From: a virus
Direction: 5' to 3' (one strand)
Virus record (IMG/VR): IMGVR_UViG_3300046336_000025
Coordinates: 1 to 26,236 of that record
DNA: 26,236 nucleotides
The number at the start of each line of letters is the position of its first letter. Within the stretch, counting starts at the first letter, position 1. Below, piece after piece: positions 5,748-13,615 of this stretch. The translations under genes were made by a program, and so were the position numbers. The notes beneath the pieces were generated by a model. That model searched no databases. It was not told where the DNA came from and saw nothing but the letters and a program-made list of their open reading frames with translations.

Positions 5748-7415
5748 ATGAGTCGCCTAGGCAGAAACTTACGTGGTAATACAAAAAAGGTTCCCACATT
5801 AACACAGCAGGTCATCGCCATCCTGCGTTTATTTGGCTCCGACGCTCACATCTACATCCCGGGCGTTGGTCAGCTAAACGGCTTAACCGCTGGCAACTAT
5901 CTTGACAGTGCTGGAACTACGGGTGCGACGGTTGATAACCCGGTGGGGTTAGTGCTAGATGCGGCTGGTGGGTTGGGGCCGGAGTTGGTGACAAATGGGG
6001 GGTTTGATACCAGCGCTGGTTGGGCGCTTGTCAATGGAGCCGCTGTCAGCGGCGGACAGCTATCTCTGCCAGCTGGTGATGCAACAGCAATCTTTGCGGG
6101 TGTGTCATGCACATCTGGCCTGACTTACAAGTTTGAGTTTGATTATGTGAGCGGCTCTGGTACGCAGTTCATCAACATTCAGGCTGGCTCCGCCATTTTT
6201 GGCGTGATCACAGCCACGACACCTCGCCGTTACGCCGGTTTTATTAGAGCTGGGGCAACTGACAACATCAAGATTTGGCAAGATGGTGGAGTGGCTGGGT
6301 CTGCCGTCATCGACAACATTTCCGTCCGCGAAGTAACAGGCATCCCCGCATCCCAAGCAACAACGGGCTCGAAGCCTATATTGCGCAGGGGGTTGGTGAA
6401 TCTTTTGACTTGGAGCGGGGATTACACACAAGGGGCGCAATGGATTCAGGGCGGCCTGTCTGTGGCAAAAAACGCGATTGGCATTAGTGGGGGCTCGAAC
6501 ACTGCTTGCACCGTGACCATAGCAGCCCCTGCGCACGCACTATATACAGCCGGGGCGGCTATAGCGGTGACCCCCCTTACGGCATACACGTTTGCTTTTT
6601 ATGCAAAACGGGGCACTGCATCAGAACTGAAATACAGCGTGAAGAACGTAACTGTAGGTGGCGATATTATCCCGGTAACAAGCTATTACGCACAGACAAA
6701 CTCGACTGATTTCAGCCTAATAGTTGTAAATTTCACAGCGCCTGCTGGTTGTACGCGATTGAACATATTCCCGTTGCGCGATAGTGTGGCTACCGGAACA
6801 GTGATTCTCGATGCGGCACTGATTGCCCAAGGAACCTACACCGCCGCCCAAATCATCGCAGCAGGCGGCATACCATTAACTACAACAGCCCCAGCAAGCT
6901 CATCGCAGGGGCCTAGCTACTGGCAATTTGACGGTAACAATTCTCTAGCTTTGTCGAGTGTGCCGTTTCAGATGGCGGATGACCATTGTGTTGTTGCTGG
7001 CTTCTCTGCAACCAATCTAGCAGGCTATCCAATTGTTGTTGCGGGCGCACAAGGCTCAGGCCCATCCGCAGTTTGTCTGTTGTACGCTGAATCTGACGGG
7101 AAGGTCGTAATTCGCTGGGTCGATGACGCAAACCAGGCTGTGTACGCTACGTCGCCCATTGGGTTGGTAAGCAGCGGTAAGATGGCTGTGGCGGTTGGGA
7201 GAAAAGTGGGGGCTACGGTATCCACGCGGTTTAACGGTATACCTGGCGGTGTCGGCCTAGCACCGACTGGCCCATGTACTGTTGTTAATAGTTACTTCGG
7301 GGGAGCCTTTTCTGGCCCAATCTACCTAGTAATCGCCATCAAAGGCACAGTCACCAACGAGCAACTAATCAAGCTAGAGAAGTTCGTGGCCCTTATGTCA
7401 GGAGTCACGCTATGA
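5748..7415 (+). CDS. Tail fibre/adhesin with carbohydrate-binding-like domains
   Basis: 555 residues. Residues 1-35 form a basic N-terminus and short hydrophobic helix. At about 70-195 there is a domain starting PELVTNGGFDTSAGW and ending VIDNISVREV, the typical edges of a carbohydrate-binding beta-sandwich. A second unit at about 215-370 begins NLLTWSGDYTQ and resembles the phage head spike fibre domain. The C-terminal ~155 residues (YWQFDGNNSLALSS...) look like a concanavalin/LamG-type sandwich. The likely role is binding host-surface glycans. The gene is clearly more GC-rich than the packaging genes (hand counts of single lines give about 57-63% versus 40-50%), which suggests module exchange. 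It overlaps the next gene as ATGA. Confidence 0.75.
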   Translation: MSRLGRNLRGNTKKVPTLTQQVIAILRLFGSDAHIYIPGVGQLNGLTAGNYLDSAGTTGATVDNPVGLVLDAAGGLGPELVTNGGFDTSAGWALVNGAAVSGGQLSLPAGDATAIFAGVSCTSGLTYKFEFDYVSGSGTQFINIQAGSAIFGVITATTPRRYAGFIRAGATDNIKIWQDGGVAGSAVIDNISVREVTGIPASQATTGSKPILRRGLVNLLTWSGDYTQGAQWIQGGLSVAKNAIGISGGSNTACTVTIAAPAHALYTAGAAIAVTPLTAYTFAFYAKRGTASELKYSVKNVTVGGDIIPVTSYYAQTNSTDFSLIVVNFTAPAGCTRLNIFPLRDSVATGTVILDAALIAQGTYTAAQIIAAGGIPLTTTAPASSSQGPSYWQFDGNNSLALSSVPFQMADDHCVVAGFSATNLAGYPIVVAGAQGSGPSAVCLLYAESDGKVVIRWVDDANQAVYATSPIGLVSSGKMAVAVGRKVGATVSTRFNGIPGGVGLAPTGPCTVVNSYFGGAFSGPIYLVIAIKGTVTNEQLIKLEKFVALMSGVTL

Positions 7416-7729
7416 GCAACTACTCTGAGCGCCTCAGCATCACGCTATCCGCTGATCTAGCTGAGATCGCCGCAAAGATTGGCAGAGCCCTCGACCCAGA
7501 TGTGGGCGGCGAAAGTAGTTTCGTGACGAGCGAAGACGGCTTGACGATTAGCACATCAACACCGTGCACGCCTGAGTTCAAAGCGCAAAGCGAGTATCTG
7601 CTGGCTAATCCCGAAGCTCTGCACGCTGCTGTGAGTGCTGATTACTTGGCGCGTTGGGGTGATATGACACCGCCTACGCTAGCTGAGTGCCAAGCGTTTT
7701 GCGCGGGTGTTGTGCGAGGTGCAGAGTGA
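7412..7729 (+). CDS. Hypothetical protein downstream of the fibre
   Basis: A 105-residue protein that I do not recognise. It begins inside the fibre stop codon (ATGA overlap), with AGGAG 7-11 bases upstream, so it is translationally coupled to the fibre. It is acidic and soluble, with an N-terminal amphipathic helix (about 8-28) and two Cys near the C-terminus. Small coupled genes after fibres can be assembly chaperones, but no motif supports that here. GC content is high, like the fibre. It overlaps the next gene at GTGA. Confidence 0.65.
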   Translation: MSNYSERLSITLSADLAEIAAKIGRALDPDVGGESSFVTSEDGLTISTSTPCTPEFKAQSEYLLANPEALHAAVSADYLARWGDMTPPTLAECQAFCAGVVRGAE

Positions 7730-7998
7730 TCTACGCCATGCGCTTATACATCGCAGTAGCTGTGCTGTGCGCTTGCGTGATGTTGTTGTCTGGCTGCTCT
7801 GGACTTGTTAAGCAGGCGGAAGTTAGCTCGACTCTTGTGCTGTGGCAACGCAAGGTTCCGACAGGCTGCGGCAATGCTGTGGGCTGCGCATTCCGCACGC
7901 AAAACTTCGAGAACTGCGTGATTCAAATGCCCGAGGATTCCCCGGACTGGGTTATTGCGCATGAGTTTAGGCATTGTTTCGGTTATGAGCATTACTAA
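7726..7998 (+). CDS. Tiny lipoprotein with HExxHxxGxxH zinc motif
   Basis: 90 residues from a GTG start, or 86 from the ATG at 7738. The GTG is preferred because GAGGT ends 5 bases before it and it overlaps the previous stop (GTGA). A short signal peptide with a lipobox LLSGC predicts lipidation at Cys24 and attachment to a membrane. The C-terminus is IAHEFRHCFGYEHY, a full HExxHxxGxxH zinc-binding signature of metzincin-type metallopeptidases, ending one residue after the third His. Four extra Cys in the mature part may form disulphides. No Met-turn or substrate cleft can fit after the motif, so activity is uncertain. Possible roles are outer-membrane action during lysis or superinfection control; both are speculation. 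Confidence 0.75.
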   Translation: MIYAMRLYIAVAVLCACVMLLSGCSGLVKQAEVSSTLVLWQRKVPTGCGNAVGCAFRTQNFENCVIQMPEDSPDWVIAHEFRHCFGYEHY

Positions 7999-8031
7999 GT
8001 CAATAACTAAATTTTTAACCAAGGAAAGACC

Positions 8032-8133
8032 ATGCAAAACGTAGCTTCACTACGTACCGCTGACGGTGCAATCAAGACTGAAATCATTGCAAAGGGCTTG
8101 ACTGCACCGCGCAGCACGCCTGCTGACACTTGA
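8032..8133 (+). CDS. 33-residue ORF, possible Phage_gp49_66 remnant
   Basis: A short frame with a good ribosome binding site (AAGGA, 7-11 bases before ATG). The peptide contains EIIAKGLTAPRSTPAD, which resembles the KGxTAPRxTPxDI signature I recall for the Phage_gp49_66 family, whose members are much longer. The frame stops directly after the signature. A +1 shift would extend it only 13 codons further (LERWVGFF...), so it is either a genuine mini-protein or a truncated remnant at the right end of the GC-rich cassette. Confidence 0.45.
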   Translation: MQNVASLRTADGAIKTEIIAKGLTAPRSTPADT

Positions 8134-8226
8134 GCGTTGGGTAGGTTTCTTTACAGGAGTGGCGTTCTGATAACGACAATGCAATAGTCTATTTACTAAT
8201 CTTAATTGAACCAACAAGGTGTACTT

Positions 8227-8658
8227 ATGGCATTTCAACCATTCTTCCCCGGCTGTATATTGCCCCAAGACACAACAAACTGTGCAACACCAGAGGACTC
8301 ATTGAAGTCTTCACGTCTAGCTGTTACTGAACTTGTTCAGAACGACACAGGACCACAACTTGTGCTGACATTGAGAGATTCCAATACAGGTGCTTTGCTT
8401 GATTTGTCTCGTATAGGTACAGAAGTTCAATTCAACTTCTCTTCCGGTTCCGGCACTGAAATCAAAGCGGTGATCCCAATGTTTCCGGGACCAGATGCTC
8501 TCAATGGTGAAGTAATGTTAGATTGGACAGCAGGAACACCTAAAGTCATGGATACTGTGGGTACTTACTACGCTGAGATTCAAATTACTTGGCCTGATGG
8601 ACGTATTCAAACGACGCCTGCAAAGCTGAAGTTCCGTATTCGTGGAGAACTAGGATGA
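8227..8658 (+). CDS. BppU-like N-terminal domain protein, tail tip
   Basis: 143 residues with the pattern LVLTLRDSNTGALLDLS (about 45-61), then a GEVMLDW strand, then YYAEIQITWPDGRIQT and a closing KFRIRGELG strand. This is the immunoglobulin-like fold of BppU/baseplate-upper N-terminal domains, which often sits upstream of phage fibres and spikes. The ATG at 8227 has AAGGT 6-10 bases upstream; the in-frame TTG at 8206 has none. It overlaps the next gene by 4 bases (ATGA). It probably attaches receptor-binding proteins to the tail. GC content returns to the packaging-gene level here, so the GC-rich cassette ends before it. Confidence 0.72.
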   Translation: MAFQPFFPGCILPQDTTNCATPEDSLKSSRLAVTELVQNDTGPQLVLTLRDSNTGALLDLSRIGTEVQFNFSSGSGTEIKAVIPMFPGPDALNGEVMLDWTAGTPKVMDTVGTYYAEIQITWPDGRIQTTPAKLKFRIRGELG

Positions 8659-8906
8659 CTTTTGAAGTAGCCTCCATTAGCTTTATCCAAGCTGAAGTCA
8701 GCAAAGTAGAGCATGTTGATATGCACGCTGTATTGATAGGAGCTGGCTTGTGGTTGGTGTTGGAAGGTTTTGTGAATGGTTATGCAAGTACTGAAGTTGC
8801 AGTAGACCAATTGCATTTAGATATTCACGACACGATTCAGCCTGAATCTGCGGTTGTTCAATTACACAGGTGGCTGCATACAGAGCTACCTGCCCATATA
8901 AATTAA
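8655..8906 (+). CDS. Hypothetical protein between BppU-like protein and spike
   Basis: 83 residues, unrecognised. It starts in the ATGA overlap with the BppU-like gene and lies 9 bp before the first tailspike, so it should be translated with them. It carries one moderately hydrophobic stretch (about 25-40, AVLIGAGLWLVLEGFV) and an unusual number of His residues (seven). It could be a small membrane or tail-associated protein; nothing more can be said. Confidence 0.6.
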   Translation: MTFEVASISFIQAEVSKVEHVDMHAVLIGAGLWLVLEGFVNGYASTEVAVDQLHLDIHDTIQPESAVVQLHRWLHTELPAHIN

Positions 8907-8915
8907 AGGACAGTT

Positions 8916-10541
8916 ATGTTGTTGCCCGACAAAGTATCTCAATTAGTCGCTGATTCCAATGTTGTCAATGCTTGGGTGCATGGCCCTTCTACGGGCGTTG
9001 GTAGTGAAGTTCTTACTGACGGGGGACTTGTGCGTACCCCTGCTAAATTAATTGCAGACACTGAAAGTGAACTTCTAGGGGGTACTCTTTTTAGGAATGC
9101 AATGGGACAACCCGCAGGTGCGGGACTCGTTGGCAATTTACCTTCTGGTACTATCTCTGCATCCAATGTACAAGCTGCAATCAATGAGCTTGATAATGAA
9201 AAAGCTAGTTTAGTTGGATTGGCTGCACCCACTGGCGCATCTTTAGTGGGCTACCTCCCCGCTGGAACTGATGCGGTTGCTACTACCGTGCAGGATGAGT
9301 TACGTACAGGGTTTGTAAGCTCACTACAGTTTATGTCTGATGCCCAAAAAGCAGACGTTCTTTCGCGCACCAAACTACTTGACGTTACCGCACCCCTTCA
9401 AGCAGCTTACACATACGCACAAAGCATTAAAAAGTCGTTACATATCGTTGCAGGCGCGTACAAACACTCCGGTATTACAAAATCATCATCTTTTGACCAT
9501 GTGAGTATAGTTGGGGGTGGTGCAGACTGTACTGAATTTGACTACAGTTCTTTTGGCTCCGTATCGGCAATTACAATAAGTGGTGGGTCAGGGTCGGTAA
9601 CTTTAAGTCGAATTGTTGGGATTCAATTTAATGGCGCAGCGAACGGTATAGGCATTACGCTAGTTGGTCAGGGTGGGGTACGACTAACAGATTGCAGATT
9701 TGGTCAAAATGCTAGAGGTATTGTTTTACACAACCAAAATTCTGGTGAGTTTTCTGAATTTAACGTTGCAGAAAATTGCGAATTTACTTCTGCCTGTGCG
9801 ACGGCTTTAGAGTACAGAGTTACAGCAGGAAATCAGAGTTTCCACGGTAGTGGTTTGCAGAATTGTTTAGTAAACGCCAAATCAAGCACAGACCCTGTTA
9901 TCTTGGTGGGTAATGGCTGCTTTGTATATAACGCCCCACTTTCTGCAACTGTGTTCCCTTCGCCCACTGGGGCCAGTATTATTTACAACAAAAACGTAAG
10001 CGGTTCTCTTAACAACAACTGGAACGGTCATATCAATCTTGAGCCGAGTAATTCGGCGGCGGTAAGTATTGCTGTAAATGATTCTGGAGCACGCACCTTC
10101 TTTTCTGGAGGAGTGACTTCAGTGAACAACAACTGGAGTCTTAATGACTGCATACTTGTAGATTCATTGACAATACGAACAGATGGTTCAGTGAACTACA
10201 CACCGAAGCCTTACACATTCACAAAAACAGATTGTGTGAATGGCTCCGTAGTTGATTTAAAAATCATAGATACATACAGCGGGTATGACAGCGGCCTAAT
10301 GTTGAATATCACGCTTGCTGGTAACAATTATCGCTATACACATGTGTGCGCAATGTCACTCGACAACGGGGTTGGTGGTGGCAATCAGATAGCGCAGCTT
10401 GCAATGCTACAGCAGTTCAATTCAGCCGGATGGGGGTCTTCTACGTTCTCAATAGATGGGAGCAATCAATTAGTAATTACAAATGCGGCTGGGGGTTTTT
10501 CTGTTACGGCAATTGTTGCTGTATCTCCGATTGGTGCGTAG
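8916..10541 (+). CDS. Tailspike 1, beta-helix receptor-binding protein
   Basis: 541 residues. Residues 1-112 are an anchor domain colinear, without gaps, with the start of the next gene (VNAWVHGP, RTPAKLIAD, ASNVQAAINELDNEK, LVGLAAPTGASLVG). From about 190 the protein has the repeated Gly/Val/Asn pattern of a right-handed parallel beta-helix (HVSIVGGGAD, ITLVGQGGVRLTDCRFG, GIVLHNQNSGEF), typical of trimeric spikes that bind or cleave surface polysaccharide. The C-terminal ~130 residues are beta-rich and of unknown fold. Catalytic acids cannot be assigned. The ATG has AGGACAG 4-10 bases upstream. Confidence 0.8.
   Translation: MLLPDKVSQLVADSNVVNAWVHGPSTGVGSEVLTDGGLVRTPAKLIADTESELLGGTLFRNAMGQPAGAGLVGNLPSGTISASNVQAAINELDNEKASLVGLAAPTGASLVGYLPAGTDAVATTVQDELRTGFVSSLQFMSDAQKADVLSRTKLLDVTAPLQAAYTYAQSIKKSLHIVAGAYKHSGITKSSSFDHVSIVGGGADCTEFDYSSFGSVSAITISGGSGSVTLSRIVGIQFNGAANGIGITLVGQGGVRLTDCRFGQNARGIVLHNQNSGEFSEFNVAENCEFTSACATALEYRVTAGNQSFHGSGLQNCLVNAKSSTDPVILVGNGCFVYNAPLSATVFPSPTGASIIYNKNVSGSLNNNWNGHINLEPSNSAAVSIAVNDSGARTFFSGGVTSVNNNWSLNDCILVDSLTIRTDGSVNYTPKPYTFTKTDCVNGSVVDLKIIDTYSGYDSGLMLNITLAGNNYRYTHVCAMSLDNGVGGGNQIAQLAMLQQFNSAGWGSSTFSIDGSNQLVITNAAGGFSVTAIVAVSPIGA
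9157..9252 (+). repeat. 96-bp perfect direct repeat, copy in tailspike 1
   Basis: Identical over 96 bases to 10870-10965, by direct comparison; the bases just outside differ on both sides (t/a left, a/t right). It encodes the ASNVQ...GASLVG linker between anchor and body. Both copies begin 241 bases after their start codons and are in the same frame. Confidence 0.95.
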
Positions 10542-10628
10542 ATACGACCAACAAGACCACCTACACACTATTAGCAACCTCGCTAATTATATTCTGGTCA
10601 ACCATTGTAGTATCATAGAAAGAAGCAC
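10542..10628 (+). other. Short gap between tailspikes with a weak hairpin
   Basis: An 87-bp spacer containing a 6-bp stem ATTAGC/GCTAAT (10570-10575 with 10582-10587) with a 6-base loop and no T-run after it. It may separate the two spike messages, but termination is not convincing. AGAAG supplies the ribosome binding site for tailspike 2. Confidence 0.3.
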
Positions 10629-12752
10629 ATGTCTCTTACCAATAAAGTAGCCCAGTTTGATGCAGACAGTGATTTGGTTAATGCATGGGTGCACGGTCCT
10701 GCCTCTGGTGCAGGCAGTACTATCACCACAGATTCAGGAACTGTACGCACACCTGCCAAACTGATTGCTGATATTGAATCAGCAGTTGTTAATGCTTCTG
10801 AAAATCTTGTTTTGTTTGTTGGTTCAAGTGGTGCTGGATTGGTGGGAACAATCCCTGCTGGAACACTTACTGCATCCAATGTACAAGCTGCAATCAATGA
10901 GCTTGATAATGAAAAAGCTAGTTTAGTTGGATTGGCTGCACCCACTGGCGCATCTTTAGTGGGCTTTACTTCCGTAGGCAGTGGCGCGGTTGCAAGAACA
11001 GCAGCAGCAAAACTCCAAGAAAATTTGACCGTAGCAGATTACGGCGCACTTAGTGACGGAACCACAGATGATTATGCAGCCGTGGTTGCTGCCAATACCG
11101 CAGCAGGAAGCAAGCCACTGATGTTTACTGGTGTCACACATATTGGCACAACCATCACAATTACGGCACCTATTTTTGACACGATGGCACAGATATTCAG
11201 CACTACAAGCCTAGTGACGATTGACAACGGTCAGCCCGTTCGTCCAGAGTGGTTTGGGATGGGTAACGGCAACATTAATCTGGCAGTGCAGGCTTTGCCA
11301 GCATCGGGCGGCATCGTCCAACTTGAAGATAAAACATACCCACCACAGGGCTACGTGTACGGCACGAGCGGTGCGTTCAAGTATTTGAGCAAAGCTAATG
11401 TGTCTATCGTTGGCCGCAAGATGCCATCGCTTGCGCTAGATTGCAAGTCGCTGGTGGGCGGAACCATCATTCAAGATATGTTTCTTGTCTACGCAGATAA
11501 CTTTGAAATGAGGGATGTTGGTATTGATAGCGGAAAAACCTTTGTTGATTCCGTATATGCTGGTGCAGCCCGCGAAGGGCTTTTGCTTACGTACCCGAGC
11601 GAGGCCATTAAAGCATCGTCCGCACTAAAGCGCCGTGCACGCCTACACAATGTAATTGGGCTGTGCTCTGCGCCAACTGCCTTGGTACACGCATGCATTG
11701 TTGGCGAGGGATACGCTGGAGTTACCTGTACGGGTGAAGTTGTAGGTTGCTACGGTACACACGGCATTATTATTAAGTGCACAGACGTTACAGCAAACAA
11801 ATTTACAGCGTATTGCAACGGTGGCGAGGGCGTAATTATTAAGTCAGACTCCCAAACTACTGCTATATCGTCAAACATTCAAATTGGCAAAATATCAACA
11901 TACGCAAGCGGCCCTGATGGATGGACACCCTACGCTGTGGCTACTACCGGATGGGGAACATTAATTGATGCGCCAGCTAACAACGTTAGTGTTTTGCAAA
12001 TTGGGGCCATCTACGACAGAGGGCATGCCACCGGGTTTGGTTTGAGCATTGCGCCGGGTAAGACAGTTGACAATCTGCAAATCGGCATGATTACGACAGA
12101 CGGAAACAGTTCGTGCTGTGTAGATTTAACAGCAGCTAATGGTGCGCAGTTAGCGAGATCGTCAATCAGTCAAATCGTGGCTAGAAACACCCCAGTCGGA
12201 CTTTATACAAACCTAAATGCAACTAACCCGGCAGTGCTTGGTACGCTAACAGTAGTAAATGCTGCGGTAGCCTACTTGGACGTTGGCAATGTGTCAGCGG
12301 CTATTGGTATTGTTGTGGCTGAGAACTGCACATCTGGTGCAGTCAGGTTGCTTGCAAACGCACGTCCAGAAATTGGCTCAATTATCAAGCTGGGGTCAAC
12401 AACTAACACTTACGCTACAGACTCTGGCGGTGTAGCACCTACGTTACTCAACGGCGCAACTAACGTTGCGGGCAATGAGCTATTTGGTGTCACGCATATA
12501 GGGTACGGTATTAACTTGCAGGGGTTGGTTATGCCTGGTACGTCTAACGTACTAGGTCAGTTACCCTTCTTTGCTCGGCCAGTAAAACCTAAGCGCTTTA
12601 TGGCACAGGGGTTCAACGGGGCTGCCGTATTTGCCGTCCCCGTTGTTATTGGCGCTGATGGCGCTGTTGTAGTAAATGAGGTAGCAGGGGGTATAGCCAA
12701 CTGTACGTCATGGATTTCATTAGCGGGTATTAATTACAGTCTAGAGAACTGA
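10629..12752 (+). CDS. Tailspike 2, pectate-lyase-like beta-helix protein
   Basis: 707 residues. The first ~112 match the anchor of tailspike 1. Residues ~138-155 read VADYGALSDGTTDDYAA, the hallmark FGAxxDGxTDDxAAI entry of pectate-lyase-superfamily tailspikes. A long series of Gly/Asn/Val-rich beta-helix rungs follows (about 240-560), and the last ~70 residues form a small beta-rich tip. The expected role is binding, and probably depolymerising, host capsule or LPS. A D(Q/T)DD-like start does not identify the substrate. The body is more GC-rich than the anchor (one hand-counted line near 11300 is 55%), consistent with a swapped receptor-binding module. The start has AGAAG upstream. Confidence 0.85.
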   Translation: MSLTNKVAQFDADSDLVNAWVHGPASGAGSTITTDSGTVRTPAKLIADIESAVVNASENLVLFVGSSGAGLVGTIPAGTLTASNVQAAINELDNEKASLVGLAAPTGASLVGFTSVGSGAVARTAAAKLQENLTVADYGALSDGTTDDYAAVVAANTAAGSKPLMFTGVTHIGTTITITAPIFDTMAQIFSTTSLVTIDNGQPVRPEWFGMGNGNINLAVQALPASGGIVQLEDKTYPPQGYVYGTSGAFKYLSKANVSIVGRKMPSLALDCKSLVGGTIIQDMFLVYADNFEMRDVGIDSGKTFVDSVYAGAAREGLLLTYPSEAIKASSALKRRARLHNVIGLCSAPTALVHACIVGEGYAGVTCTGEVVGCYGTHGIIIKCTDVTANKFTAYCNGGEGVIIKSDSQTTAISSNIQIGKISTYASGPDGWTPYAVATTGWGTLIDAPANNVSVLQIGAIYDRGHATGFGLSIAPGKTVDNLQIGMITTDGNSSCCVDLTAANGAQLARSSISQIVARNTPVGLYTNLNATNPAVLGTLTVVNAAVAYLDVGNVSAAIGIVVAENCTSGAVRLLANARPEIGSIIKLGSTTNTYATDSGGVAPTLLNGATNVAGNELFGVTHIGYGINLQGLVMPGTSNVLGQLPFFARPVKPKRFMAQGFNGAAVFAVPVVIGADGAVVVNEVAGGIANCTSWISLAGINYSLEN
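10870..10965 (+). repeat. 96-bp perfect direct repeat, copy in tailspike 2
   Basis: Second copy of 9157-9252, exactly 1713 bp (571 codons) downstream. Recombination between the two would remove 1713 bp and leave one intact, in-frame spike with the first anchor and the second body. Confidence 0.95.
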
Positions 12753-12781
12753 CATCCTTAAATTTTAATTGCCCTCTAAAA

Positions 12782-13024
12782 ATGACCCCTATTGAGCGTA
12801 AACAACTCTCTGAAGACATTGCATCAGCAATACAGAGTCACATCACAGTTCTGACAGACGAAGAAATTATTGCTATTCGTTTGCTTATACGCAAACAAGA
12901 GCAAAGCATTGCACTGCGTCAAGCGATCATTGAGAAGTCACTCACATCGCTGGTGTGGAGCGGCATTGTTGGGCTGGGTTTTATATTGCTTAGTTGGGCA
13001 ACACAACACGGGTACAAACCATAA
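12782..13024 (+). CDS. Small membrane protein in the lysis region
   Basis: 80 residues: a charged, helical N-terminal part (1-50, with LTDEEI, IRLLIRKQEQSI and LRQAIIEKSL) and one C-terminal transmembrane helix (about 55-72, LVWSGIVGLGFILLSW) ending in a short basic/aromatic tail. Similar small one-TM proteins occur beside phage lysozymes, and it may be an accessory holin or antiholin. It is not an obvious inner-membrane spanin, whose TM helix is N-terminal. No clear Shine-Dalgarno precedes the ATG (CTCTAAAA only), so translation may be weak. Confidence 0.65.
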   Translation: MTPIERKQLSEDIASAIQSHITVLTDEEIIAIRLLIRKQEQSIALRQAIIEKSLTSLVWSGIVGLGFILLSWATQHGYKP

Positions 13025-13111
13025 ATCAATCGCCGTGCAGGCTAATCTTGGCGTAAAGACAATACAGGTGCAAGCATTGGTCTATGTACTACTGCTTAAA
13101 ATGCTTAGGTA

Positions 13112-13139
13112 TTGTTTAAGAGTGTGAGTAAGTTATGAT
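13112..13139 (+). promoter_or_regulatory. Possible sigma70-type promoter before the lysozyme
   Basis: TTGTTT (13112-13117) and TATGAT (13134-13139) are 16 bp apart, with a -10 box differing from TATAAT at one base and a poor -35 box. They lie in the 165-bp gap before the lysozyme. N4 late promoters are weak sigma70 sites that need a phage activator, so a poor -35 is compatible. This is weak evidence. Confidence 0.25.
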
Positions 13140-13189
13140 GGCATTAATCGTGTAAACGCTTTGGTTTGATTGATGGAATAAGGATATGT

Positions 13190-13615
13190 ATGGTTACAAA
13201 CCTGAATGAGCAACTTCGCCGTGATGAAGGAGAGATTCTTCATGCTTACCAAGATCACCTTGGTTACTGGACATTGGGCGTTGGACGCTTGATTGACAAA
13301 CGCAAAGGTGGTGGCATTACTGCTGCAGAGTCTGCATATCTGTTGGGTAATGACATTACAGCGAAGACTTCTGATCTGACTCAAGCACTACCTTGGGTAG
13401 AACAAATGGACCCAGTACGCCGTGCTGTTCTTCAGAATATGGCATTTCAAATGGGTGTTGCTGGATTGCTTGGTTTCAAAAATACTTTAAACCTCATCAA
13501 AACGGGCAACTACGCACAAGCTGCTATGAATATGCAAATGAGCAAATGGCATAGTCAAACACCAGAGCGTTCTGATCGTCTGATCAAACAAATGATTACA
13601 GGGGAGTGGCAGTAA
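13190..13615 (+). CDS. Lysozyme, T4 type (GH24 muramidase)
   Basis: 141 residues. It cleaves the MurNAc-GlcNAc bond of peptidoglycan at lysis. The T4 lysozyme triad is in register: Glu13 (RRDEG), Asp22 (YQDHLGY) and Thr28 (WTLGVG), the same spacing as Glu11/Asp20/Thr26 in T4. GRLIDKRKGGGIT and the C-terminal TPERSDRLIKQMITGEWQ are also family features. There is no N-terminal signal/anchor, so it needs the holin for release, consistent with the holin directly downstream. The ATG at 13190 is chosen for AAGGA 5 bases upstream; the upstream in-frame start at 13166 has none. It overlaps the holin start by one base. Confidence 0.93.
   Translation: MVTNLNEQLRRDEGEILHAYQDHLGYWTLGVGRLIDKRKGGGITAAESAYLLGNDITAKTSDLTQALPWVEQMDPVRRAVLQNMAFQMGVAGLLGFKNTLNLIKTGNYAQAAMNMQMSKWHSQTPERSDRLIKQMITGEWQ

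Noticed and set aside
6105-6536. 143-residue minus-strand frame under the fibre
   Set aside because: Arises from the GC-rich fibre sequence; no start signals and the fibre domains are well supported.
8206-8226. Upstream TTG start for the BppU-like gene
   Set aside because: No ribosome binding site, while AAGGT precedes the ATG at 8227 at good spacing.
9157-10965. Insertion sequence or composite element flanked by the 96-bp repeats
   Set aside because: The repeats are coding linkers in the same frame of two related spikes; no transposase or terminal inverted repeats are present.
12870-13127. 85-residue plus-strand frame overlapping the small membrane protein gene, a possible embedded outer spanin
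   Set aside because: It starts with a non-ATG codon, has no lipobox signal peptide at the start and no ribosome binding site.
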